From assembly GCA_016930375.1 (NCBI GenBank), contig JAFGGU010000068.1, forward strand, positions 1 through 64,000: 64,000 nucleotides of DNA, written 5' to 3'. The notes under the pieces are model-generated. The model had not been told where the DNA came from, did no database searches, and saw only the letters and a program-made list of their open reading frames with translations. Positions 9,580 through 17,090 of this stretch are shown piece by piece. The translations under genes and the position numbers were made by a program. This DNA is from Bacteroidales bacterium (GTDB lineage: Bacteria; Bacteroidota; Bacteroidia; Bacteroidales; UBA10428). The first letter of the stretch is position 1. Each line of letters opens with the position of its first letter.

Positions 9580-10781
9580 TTTTTAGGTTTTTGAAAATAT
9601 TTGTATTTGTTTTTCTTCTGCTGGCATTGCATGATACTGAGCTTTACTCACAGAATTCGGCAGATAAAATTCGAAAGAATCGTGAAAAGGCTTTGAAAGA
9701 GATAGAATATGCCAATAAATTATTGCTGGAAACGCAAGGTAAAACAAAGGAATCATTAAATGAAATCAACGTTATTAATCACAGATTAAAAAAGAGGAAG
9801 GAATTTGTTTTGGGAATGGAGCTTGAAGTGAATGTAATTTCCCAGGTAATGGAGGAGAATCTGAATGCAGCTTCATCGATGCAAATGGAGATTGATAAAA
9901 TAAAGGAGGTATATGGAAAATTGATCTATAATCTATACAAAAACAAGAGTTTGAGTTTGAGAATCATGTATTTTCTCGCGTCCGAAAACATGAACCAGTT
10001 GTATAAAAGAGTCAGTATTGTAAAGATTTACAATAATTTTTTAAAAGGCCGTAAAGAAAAGCTGGAAGAATTAAAAAGAGAGCTTTTGCAAAAAAATCAA
10101 GAACTTGAAAAAATGAAAAGCGAAAAGGATTTACTGGTGCGTGGAGCGAAACGAGAGAGTATTACAATTGAACGGGAAATGACTGAAAAGCAACGGATTG
10201 TAGCACAGTTGAAAAGGAAACAAAAGGATATTGAAAATGAGATCAGGGAAAAGGAACGTACAGCAAGAAAATTGGAGAATGAGCTAAAAAAAATGATCGA
10301 TGAGGAGAGACGAAGGGTTAAAGCAACTGGTAAAAAGGAAATATTAACTCCGGCTGAGAAAATTATTTCCAATGATTTTGCAAAGAATGAAGGAAGTTTA
10401 CCATGGCCGACAGAGAGGGGCATTATTACAGGGCAATACGGTGAACACCAGCACCCGGATTATAAATCAGTAATCATAAGAAATGACGGAGTGTTTATTT
10501 CTACCAGCAAGGGTGAAAGCGTAAGATCTATTTTTAAAGGTGTGATTTCAAGGGTTTTTACCATCCCGGGACAGAATTATACTGTTATTATCAAGCATGG
10601 AGATTATTATACGCTTTATCACAATTTGATCAACGTAATGGTAAAACCCGGACAGAGTGTAAATACAAAACAGATTATAGGAACGGTTTTCACAGACGAA
10701 ATTACAAAGGAAACCATATTGCATTTCCAGGTTTGGAAGGAAACGGAAAGGAAGGATCCGGAGTTGTGGCTGGCAAATTGA
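9576..10781 (+). CDS. EnvC-like murein hydrolase activator (degenerate LytM/M23 domain)
   Basis: The 401-residue protein has a signal peptide (residues 1-25), a long charged coiled coil (about 28-250) and a C-terminal LytM/M23 domain (about 280-400). That order is the EnvC type, in which the coiled coil recruits the protein to FtsEX and the LytM domain activates cell-wall amidases. The zinc site looks broken: the usual HxGxD segment reads RNDGVFI and the HLHFE segment reads ILHFQ. It is therefore likely an activator, not a peptidase, as for E. coli EnvC. ftsX of this organism is at 44109-44987. The ATGA overlap with the TPR gene suggests coupling. Confidence 0.85.
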   Translation: MIFRFLKIFVFVFLLLALHDTELYSQNSADKIRKNREKALKEIEYANKLLLETQGKTKESLNEINVINHRLKKRKEFVLGMELEVNVISQVMEENLNAASSMQMEIDKIKEVYGKLIYNLYKNKSLSLRIMYFLASENMNQLYKRVSIVKIYNNFLKGRKEKLEELKRELLQKNQELEKMKSEKDLLVRGAKRESITIEREMTEKQRIVAQLKRKQKDIENEIREKERTARKLENELKKMIDEERRRVKATGKKEILTPAEKIISNDFAKNEGSLPWPTERGIITGQYGEHQHPDYKSVIIRNDGVFISTSKGESVRSIFKGVISRVFTIPGQNYTVIIKHGDYYTLYHNLINVMVKPGQSVNTKQIIGTVFTDEITKETILHFQVWKETERKDPELWLAN

Positions 10782-10886
10782 TATGAAATGCAATATTTTT
10801 TTTAGTAATTTAGCAGAATATTGTTTAAAAGGGTAACAAAAGGCGATTATTTCAGTATATAGATTGTAATCGTAACAAGCAGTATA

Positions 10887-11285
10887 ATGGAAAAATCACT
10901 TAAAATTGTCTCAAAAATTGAGAATTTGAGAAAAGTGGAAAAGTTGGTGGATGACTTATCCACGGAATACAATATAAGTGCTGATATTTATGGAAATATA
11001 TTGATTGCTGCACTCGAAGCTGCTAATAATGCAATTTTGCACGGAAATAAGCTGGACGAAAATAAAAATGTAAATATTCTGGTCAGGATTGACGATAGTA
11101 AGTTGAGAATTAAAATTGAAGACGAAGGCAATGGTTTTGATTACAAAAATGTTCCGGATCCTACGGCACCTGAGAATATTGAAAATGTTAATGGTAGAGG
11201 TATTTTTCTGATGGAGAAATTATCCGATAAAATTGAATTTACAAGGAACGGGGCAACCGTGGAATTAGAATTTAATATTAAATAA
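10887..11285 (+). CDS. RsbW-like anti-sigma/serine kinase ATPase
   Basis: The 132-residue protein is a single GHKL ATPase domain of the HATPase_c_2 (RsbW/SpoIIAB) type. The N box reads EAANNAILHG, the G1 box DEGNGFDY and the G2 box NGRGIFLMEKLS. Such proteins bind sigma factors or phosphorylate STAS anti-anti-sigma partners, or act as the ATPase part of stress-signalling modules. No sigma factor, STAS protein or PP2C phosphatase is next to it, so the partner is unknown. The gene stands 105 bp after the EnvC-like gene and is followed 3 bp later by ybeY; an RsbW-like gene beside ybeY and mnmG is familiar in Bacteroidetes. Confidence 0.85.
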   Translation: MEKSLKIVSKIENLRKVEKLVDDLSTEYNISADIYGNILIAALEAANNAILHGNKLDENKNVNILVRIDDSKLRIKIEDEGNGFDYKNVPDPTAPENIENVNGRGIFLMEKLSDKIEFTRNGATVELEFNIK

Positions 11286-11288
11286 AGA

Positions 11289-11720
11289 TTGAAAATTGCG
11301 TTTGACTACCTAGGTATAAAGGAAAATTTTCAATATTCAGAACTAGCCAGAAGAGTTATCAGGGATATTTTTAAACGAGAACGAAAACAGTTAGGGGAAA
11401 TTTCAATTATTTTAACTGATAATCAACACATTCTTTCGATTAATAAAAGTTTTCTGCAACATAGTTATTATACTGATGTTATAACTTTTAATAACACCAG
11501 GAAAAACAAGTTGGTTGGTGATATCATAATAAGTATTGATCAGGTAGAAGCCAACGCAAAGAAATACGACGCAAGCTTTGCAGAAGAGATGATGCGGGTC
11601 ATCATACACGGAGTTCTTCATTTAATAGGATATGATGATGTTGTTCAGCAGGATAGAGCAATAATGAAGGAAAAGGAAGAAGAATATTTACTCCCCATAA
11701 AGAAAATTCTAGAACAGTAG
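11289..11720 (+). CDS. ybeY: Endoribonuclease YbeY (rRNA maturation)
   Basis: YbeY is a metal-dependent RNase used in 16S rRNA 3' processing and ribosome quality control. The 143-residue product is normal length. The metal-binding segment is HGVLHLIGYDD near residues 109-119. The family usually ends this motif with a third His (HGxLHLxGYDH); here it is Asp, a change I recall in other Bacteroidetes YbeY proteins. The start is TTG at 11289 (MKIAFDYLG), 3 bp after the RsbW-like stop, with no ATG alternative close by. The stop is 4 bp from mnmG. Confidence 0.92.
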   Translation: MKIAFDYLGIKENFQYSELARRVIRDIFKRERKQLGEISIILTDNQHILSINKSFLQHSYYTDVITFNNTRKNKLVGDIIISIDQVEANAKKYDASFAEEMMRVIIHGVLHLIGYDDVVQQDRAIMKEKEEEYLLPIKKILEQ

Positions 11721-11724
11721 TCGG

Positions 11725-13596
11725 ATGAAGCTGGAATATGATATAATTGTTGTAGGAGGTGGACATGCCGGATGTGAGGCTGCTCATGCAGCCGCCTGTT
11801 TAGGTGCGAAGGTTCTGCTTATTACCATTGACATGACAAAAATGGCTGAAATGTCGTGCAATCCTGCCATGGGAGGCATAGCTAAAGGACAGATAATCAG
11901 AGAAATAGATGCATTGGGAGGATATTCAGGTATTGTAACAGACAGGAGCATGATTCAGTTCAGGATGCTGAATCGATCCAAAGGACCTGCGGTATGGAGT
12001 CCTCGCGCACAATGTGATCGTGGCTTATTTGTGCGTGAATGGCGAAGGATTATTGAAGAGAATGAAAATATTGACCTTTGGCAGGATAATGTAAATGAGC
12101 TTCTTATTGAGAATGATCAGGTAACGGGCGTCAAAACAAAACTTAATGCTTTATTTTATGCAAAGGCTGTTATAATTACTGTTGGCACCTTCCAAAATGG
12201 TTTGATGCATGTTGGAAAAACAAAATTAGAGGGAGGCAGAATTTCGGAAACTGTTTCAACAGGGATCACTGAACAACTGGCTGAATTTGGTATTGAGTCA
12301 GCCCGTTTAAAAACAGGCACTCCGGCTCGTTTAGATGGCCGCACCATTAATTTTAAAGTATTGGAGGAGCAAAAGGGAGATCGAGAGATTCGACGATTTT
12401 CCTTTTTGAATACGGTTCTACCTGATCAGCAATTAAGTTGTTATATAACATATACCAATGAAGAGGTGCATGAAATTCTTCGGAAGGGTTTTGGTGATTC
12501 ACCTTTGTATACTGGTGTTATTAAAGGAACGGGACCAAGGTACTGTCCAAGCATAGAAACCAAAATAGTTACATTTAAAGACAAGGATAAGCATCAGTTG
12601 TTTTTGGAACCGGAGGGATGGAACACAAATGAGTACTATTTAAATGGATTTTCTTCATCACTTCCTCTGGATATTCAATATGAAGCAATTCAAAAAATAA
12701 AAGGACTGGAAAATGTAAAGATGTACCGGCCTGGTTATGCCATTGAATACGATTTTTTTATGCCAACGCAATTGAACCATAATCTGGAAAGTAAAAAGAT
12801 CGGATATTTGTTCTTTGCAGGTCAGGTAAATGGAACCACGGGTTATGAAGAGGCTGCAGCGCAAGGCATAATGGCAGGCATAAACGCCTGGAAGAAGATG
12901 GAAGGCAAAGACGCTTTTATTTTAAAAAGAGAAGAGGCTTATATTGGTGTACTCATTGATGATTTGGTTACAAAGGGCGTGGATGAACCGTACAGAATGT
13001 TTACTTCGAGGGCTGAGTACAGGATTCTTTTAAGACAGGACAATGCAGATTCAAGATTAACAAAAATGGCCATTGAGATTGGAATGGCATCGGAAGAAAG
13101 GAAAAAAGTTTATTTTGAGAAGGAAAAGACCCGGGAAATATTAAATGGTCTCATAAAAAACACAAGTTTGCCTCCTGAACAAATCAACACATTTTTAAAG
13201 AATAAGGGAACAACAGAAATCCGACAAAAAGTGAAACTCATTGATGTTTTGCTGAGGCCAGAAGTAACCTTATCAGATTTATTTTTTGCAATAAGTGAAA
13301 GTATAGACCAAGATGTGAAAAGTGCTTACTATTTTAATGAAATAGTAGAGTCGATTGAGATCGAAAGCAAATACAAGGGATATATTGAGCGTGAAAAATT
13401 GCTGGCAGAAAAAATCGGAAGACTAGACGAGATAAAAATCGACAGAGGAATTGAAGTTGATTCCCTATTGTCTATTTCAACGGAAGGGAGATTTAAATTA
13501 AAAAAGTACAAGCCAGAAACCATTGGACAAGCTGCAAGAATCTCTGGAATTTCTCCGAGTGATATAAATGTATTGTTGCTTTATATGGGTAGATAG
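11725..13596 (+). CDS. mnmG: tRNA uridine-5-carboxymethylaminomethyl modification enzyme MnmG (GidA)
   Basis: MnmG, with MnmE, installs the cmnm5 group on wobble uridine 34 of several tRNAs, using FAD, NADH and methylene-tetrahydrofolate. The 623-residue protein is normal length. It has the N-terminal FAD motif GGGHAGCEAAHAAA, the MSCNPAMGG segment, TGTPARLDGR, and the TSRAEYRILLRQDNAD segment; the helical C-terminal MnmE- and tRNA-binding domain is intact. It ends the flippase-to-mnmG run. The 64-bp gap to uvrC holds the parS-like palindrome. mnmG (gidA) is often close to the chromosomal origin in bacteria, which agrees with that site. Confidence 0.97.
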   Translation: MKLEYDIIVVGGGHAGCEAAHAAACLGAKVLLITIDMTKMAEMSCNPAMGGIAKGQIIREIDALGGYSGIVTDRSMIQFRMLNRSKGPAVWSPRAQCDRGLFVREWRRIIEENENIDLWQDNVNELLIENDQVTGVKTKLNALFYAKAVIITVGTFQNGLMHVGKTKLEGGRISETVSTGITEQLAEFGIESARLKTGTPARLDGRTINFKVLEEQKGDREIRRFSFLNTVLPDQQLSCYITYTNEEVHEILRKGFGDSPLYTGVIKGTGPRYCPSIETKIVTFKDKDKHQLFLEPEGWNTNEYYLNGFSSSLPLDIQYEAIQKIKGLENVKMYRPGYAIEYDFFMPTQLNHNLESKKIGYLFFAGQVNGTTGYEEAAAQGIMAGINAWKKMEGKDAFILKREEAYIGVLIDDLVTKGVDEPYRMFTSRAEYRILLRQDNADSRLTKMAIEIGMASEERKKVYFEKEKTREILNGLIKNTSLPPEQINTFLKNKGTTEIRQKVKLIDVLLRPEVTLSDLFFAISESIDQDVKSAYYFNEIVESIEIESKYKGYIEREKLLAEKIGRLDEIKIDRGIEVDSLLSISTEGRFKLKKYKPETIGQAARISGISPSDINVLLLYMGR

Positions 13597-13620
13597 TTGA
13601 CAGTAAGATAATTTAGCCAT

Positions 13621-13636
13621 TGTTCCACGTGGAACT
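13621..13636. other. parS centromere site (ParB-binding)
   Basis: The 16 bases read TGTTCCACGTGGAACT. Positions 13622-13635 form a perfect 14-bp palindrome. This matches the universal parS consensus (tGTTtCACGTGAAACa) with symmetric C/G changes and, as I recall, equals the Pseudomonas parS core except for the last base. It sits in the gap between mnmG and uvrC, where a regulatory operator is also conceivable, but the match to parS is much better than to any operator I know. parS sites cluster near oriC. I found no second copy in this window. Confidence 0.85.
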
Positions 13637-13660
13637 TTGCGTGCATAAGAAACCAAAGCC

Positions 13661-15466
13661 ATGCCTGAAAAATTTCAAAAACAGGATGTAATAAAAAAAT
13701 TGCCACCCAAACCAGGAGTATATCAATTCCTAAACTCGAACGAAGAAATCATTTATATTGGTAAAGCAAAAAATCTACGCAAAAGAGTTGCAAGTTATTT
13801 CAAGACTTCTGATTCGGGCAATTTTAAACAGGAGACCATGGTCAAAAAAATTGACCAGATCAAATACATCCTTGTTGAAAATGAATCCGAGGCATTGTTG
13901 CTAGAAAACAATCTGATCAAGGAAAACAAACCAAAATATAACATTTTACTTAAGGATGATAAGACTTACCCCTGGATCTGCATAAAAAATGAAAGATTCC
14001 CCAGGGTCCTGCAAACAAGACACTATGTGACGGATGGTTCTGAATATTTTGGGCCCTATACTTCTGGTATCATGGTTAAGACATTACTTGGCCTGATCAA
14101 ACAGCTTTATAAACTCAGATCCTGCAAATTGTCACTTAGCGAAACCGGGATAAAAAAAGGCAGATTCAAACGTTGTCTCGAGTTTCACCTGGGCAATTGC
14201 AAGGCACCCTGTGAAGACCTTCAAGAAGCGGAGGATTACAATCAGTCCGTTTTTCAAATCAGGGAAATTTTGAAAGGGAATTATCATCAGGTCATTAACC
14301 ATCTTAAGCAATTAATGCAGCAATTTTCCAGTGAGCTTAGGTTCGAAGAAGCAGAGACAATCAGGCAAAAAATAGTCATACTGGAAAAATTCAAAGGAAA
14401 ATCTACCATAGTAAATCCAAAAATCAGCCATGTAGATGTTTTCAGTGTTATTGATGAAGAAGAAAGCGCCTACATTAATTTTCTTAAAGTGGTGAATGGC
14501 GCAATCGTTCAGGCTCATAACATAGAAATTCAAAAACGACTACAGGAGGATAAAAGTGAAATTTTGGGCTATGTAATTTATGATATCCGGAAGAGATTCA
14601 GGAGCACAGCCCCTGAAATCATTTTACCTTTTACCCCGGATGTCCCCATGGCAGGGGTGGTATACACTATACCTGTAAGGGGTGATAAAAGGAAATTGCT
14701 CGATCTTTCTTTAAGAAATGCCACATCATTCAGAAATGATAAGGCTGAACTCAGGCAGGAAGATAAATGGACACAACAGGAGCTGTCTTTACTAACAAGG
14801 CTGCAGAGCGATTTAAGGTTGAAAAAGCTACCCAGGCATATTGAATGTTTTGATAATTCAAATATTCAGGGTTCAGATCCTGTTGCTTCATGTGTTGTTT
14901 TCAAATTGTCCCGTCCTGCTAAATCGGATTATCGTCATTACAATATCAAAACAGTTAAAGGTTCCAATGACTTTGCCTCCATGGAGGAGATCATCACACG
15001 AAGATACCGCCGTATTTTAGCGGAGAAGAATGAATTTCCGGATCTGATCATTATTGATGGCGGAAAGGGACAACTGAATTCAGCCGTGCGTAGCCTTAAA
15101 AGTCTAAACCTGTATGATCAGGTAGCCATCATTGGTATTGCCAAAAGACTGGAAGAAATTTATACCCCTGAAGACCCGATTCCGCTTTATCTGGATAAAA
15201 ATTCTTCAAGTCTCAGGCTTATTCAAAAAATACGTGATGAAGCACATCGTTTTGGAATTTCATTTCACAGAATGAAACGTTCCAAAGCCCAGTTACAGTC
15301 GTCGTTATCAGCCATACCGGGAATAGGGGAAGCAACCCGGAACAGGATACTGGAGGCACAGCCGGATATTGAAAGGCTAAAAAAAATGAATTGGGAGGAA
15401 TTGTCTGAAATTGCAGGTAGAAGAGCTGCGAATATCTTGTACAATTACTTCTCGAATAAACGATGA
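13661..15466 (+). CDS. uvrC: Excinuclease ABC subunit C
   Basis: UvrC makes both incisions around a DNA lesion in nucleotide excision repair, working with UvrB. The 601-residue protein has the GIY-YIG nuclease at the N-terminus (GVYQF and YIGKAKNLRKRV, residues 20-50), a UVR/UvrB-binding segment around 200-235, the RNase H-like second nuclease domain (ECFDNSNIQGSDPVAS; IIDGGKGQ) and a C-terminal helix-hairpin-helix (IPGIGEATRNRIL). Length and motifs are complete. Its ATG lies 64 bp after mnmG and downstream of the parS site. It converges on the prenyl synthase gene with a 27-bp gap. Confidence 0.97.
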   Translation: MPEKFQKQDVIKKLPPKPGVYQFLNSNEEIIYIGKAKNLRKRVASYFKTSDSGNFKQETMVKKIDQIKYILVENESEALLLENNLIKENKPKYNILLKDDKTYPWICIKNERFPRVLQTRHYVTDGSEYFGPYTSGIMVKTLLGLIKQLYKLRSCKLSLSETGIKKGRFKRCLEFHLGNCKAPCEDLQEAEDYNQSVFQIREILKGNYHQVINHLKQLMQQFSSELRFEEAETIRQKIVILEKFKGKSTIVNPKISHVDVFSVIDEEESAYINFLKVVNGAIVQAHNIEIQKRLQEDKSEILGYVIYDIRKRFRSTAPEIILPFTPDVPMAGVVYTIPVRGDKRKLLDLSLRNATSFRNDKAELRQEDKWTQQELSLLTRLQSDLRLKKLPRHIECFDNSNIQGSDPVASCVVFKLSRPAKSDYRHYNIKTVKGSNDFASMEEIITRRYRRILAEKNEFPDLIIIDGGKGQLNSAVRSLKSLNLYDQVAIIGIAKRLEEIYTPEDPIPLYLDKNSSSLRLIQKIRDEAHRFGISFHRMKRSKAQLQSSLSAIPGIGEATRNRILEAQPDIERLKKMNWEELSEIAGRRAANILYNYFSNKR

Positions 15467-15493
15467 AAAAGACCTCATCAGGTAAAAATCAAA

Positions 15494-16468
15494 TTACTTG
15501 TTCCGAAGAATTGTAAATTCAACAAAACTACGCATGGAATCCTTAATTTCAATATCGGGAAAAGAGTCAAGCATAGCCAGGGCAGAGGAAGCATATTCTT
15601 TCATCTTTTTTTCGGCATAAGTAAGCCCTTCATTTTTTTCCACAAAGCCTAGCACCTCATTAAATTCCTGACTATGACCAACAGATTTATTCAATAAACG
15701 CAAAATCTTTCTTTTTTCTGAAGACTCGGCTATTTCTAAAGCATGAATCAATGGCAGCGTAAGTTTACGATCCTTGAGATCGTTACCCGAAGGTTTTCCG
15801 GATGCGCTATATAATTGATAATCAAGCAGATCGTCTTTAATTTGAAAAGCAATACCCAGCAATTCACCAAAACGATGCATTTGTTTTACAACTTCATCTG
15901 ACGCAGCGACTGACTTTGCTCCGCTGGCGCTGCAACAGGCGAGAAGCGCAGCTGTCTTCTTACGGATGATTTCGTGATACTCATCCTGGGAAATACTCAA
16001 TTTTCGCGAGTTCTTGATTTGCAGCAATTCTCCCTCAGTCATCTCTTTAACCGCTTCGGAAACCAATCCCAGGATTTCATATTCTTTGTTATTTACTGCC
16101 AGTAATAGACCTCTTGAAAGCAAGTAGTCCCCAAGGAGGACAGAAACCTTTGATTTCCATATTGCATTAATGGAGAAAAACCCTCTACGCTCATGCGAAT
16201 CATCTACAACATCATCGTGAATCAGAGAGGCAGTATGCATTATTTCTATAAGTGCAGCTGCCGTATAGGTGGAAGCATTGGGTTTCCCTAACAGCCGTGC
16301 AGTCAGGAAAACAAGGATCGGACGCATTTGCTTGCCTTTTCTTTTCAAAAGATATTTTATCACCAGATTGAGTAGAGGAACATTGGTTTTCATTATACCT
16401 TTAAAAAAATGCTCAAACTGGTCCAACTCTTCGGCAATAGGTTGTTTGATAGGATCAAGGGCTGACAT
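15494..16468 (-). CDS. Long-chain polyprenyl diphosphate synthase (octaprenyl type)
   Basis: This all-trans prenyltransferase elongates isopentenyl units, most likely to make the side chain of menaquinone. Both aspartate-rich motifs are present: HDDVVDD and KDDLLDY. The fifth residue before the first motif is Ala (A-S-L-I-H-DD), and a small residue there is the known mark of long-chain enzymes, in contrast to the second synthase at 34604. I chose ATG at 16468 (MSALDPIKQP, 324 residues). A TTG at 16498 would add ten residues (LNLIHKPICM) that look non-homologous. It diverges from the ArsR gene across 252 bp. Confidence 0.9.
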   Translation of the reverse strand: MSALDPIKQPIAEELDQFEHFFKGIMKTNVPLLNLVIKYLLKRKGKQMRPILVFLTARLLGKPNASTYTAAALIEIMHTASLIHDDVVDDSHERRGFFSINAIWKSKVSVLLGDYLLSRGLLLAVNNKEYEILGLVSEAVKEMTEGELLQIKNSRKLSISQDEYHEIIRKKTAALLACCSASGAKSVAASDEVVKQMHRFGELLGIAFQIKDDLLDYQLYSASGKPSGNDLKDRKLTLPLIHALEIAESSEKRKILRLLNKSVGHSQEFNEVLGFVEKNEGLTYAEKKMKEYASSALAMLDSFPDIEIKDSMRSFVEFTILRNK

Positions 16469-16615
16469 GCATATTGGTTTATGTATCAAATTTAACAATT
16501 ATCTCTGTTTAATTGTAGAAACCATATTAAACTGATCATCTCCGGGGTGAAATCCTAAAGGTTTGTCTTGATTTCAAATCCCTTTAAAAATGGATCATCG
16601 GTTTAACGACAATAT

Positions 16616-16635
16616 TTATATATATTTGTATATAA
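16616..16635 (+). promoter_or_regulatory. Candidate ArsR operator over a -7 element
   Basis: A perfect inverted repeat, TTATATA-N6-TATATAA, spans 16616-16622 and 16629-16635. The -7-like element TATATTTG lies inside it at 16621-16628. The site is 85 bp before the ArsR-family ATG. A dyad over the promoter is what autorepression by an ArsR/SmtB dimer would look like. The region is very AT-rich, so chance is a real alternative, and no good -33 TTG is seen. Confidence 0.4.
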
Positions 16636-16720
16636 TTCAATTTTATTATTTTTTTTACCGGGCTTGTCAGGATAAATTGTAACTTGTACCTTCTTTTTTT
16701 AACACGTAAATCATATTAAC

Positions 16721-17017
16721 ATGAAATTTGAAGGATTAACGGCGGAACAACTGGAAAAAGCTGCCAACCTTTTAAAAGCCATTGCCCATCCCATGAGGAT
16801 CGCTATCCTGGAATACCTGGATGGTGGTAAACAACTCAATGTTACCGAAATACATGAATATCTCGAAATTGAACAATCGACCACCTCGCACCATTTGGGC
16901 ATCTTAAAAGACAAAGGTATCCTTGGTTCAAAGCGTGAAGGTAAAAACACGTATTATTATATAAGAAATGAGAATCTGAGCAGCATTATCGAGTGTGTGA
17001 ATAAATGTGCCTGCTGA
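16721..17017 (+). CDS. ArsR/SmtB-family transcriptional regulator
   Basis: The 98-residue protein is a single winged helix of the ArsR type: KAIAHPMRIAILEYL in the first helices, the recognition helix STTSHHLGILKDKGIL, and the wing KREGKNTYYYI. The classical alpha-3 metal site (ELCVCDL) is missing; the equivalent helix reads TEIHEYLEI. The C-terminus instead ends ECVNKCAC, giving Cys92, Cys96 and Cys98, which could bind a soft metal or sense redox in an alpha-5 site. No transporter or reductase is adjacent, so the target is unknown apart from possible autorepression. A terminator follows 24 bp after the stop, so it is monocistronic. Confidence 0.9.
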   Translation: MKFEGLTAEQLEKAANLLKAIAHPMRIAILEYLDGGKQLNVTEIHEYLEIEQSTTSHHLGILKDKGILGSKREGKNTYYYIRNENLSSIIECVNKCAC

Positions 17018-17041
17018 TTTTCGGGTTCCTAAAATATTCAG

Positions 17042-17071
17042 GCCGGATGAAGACTTTCAGCCGGCTTTTTT
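17042..17071 (+). terminator. Rho-independent terminator after arsR-family gene
   Basis: GCCGG at 17042-17046 pairs with CCGGC at 17061-17065, and TGAA with TTCA inside it, around one A-G mismatch and a 4-base loop. Six T residues follow (17066-17071). It lies 24 bp past the regulator stop and 20 bp before polA. Confidence 0.8.
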
Positions 17072-17090
17072 ATGGTAAACAATCCTGAAG

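Noticed and set aside
10956-10964. DnaA-box-like TTATCCACG inside the RsbW-like gene
   Set aside because: A single near-match within a coding region; no cluster, no AT-rich unwinding element nearby. It is not evidence for oriC even with the parS site 2.7 kb away.
15467-15493. Terminator between uvrC and the prenyl synthase
   Set aside because: Only a 4-bp ACCT/AGGT stem and no T run.
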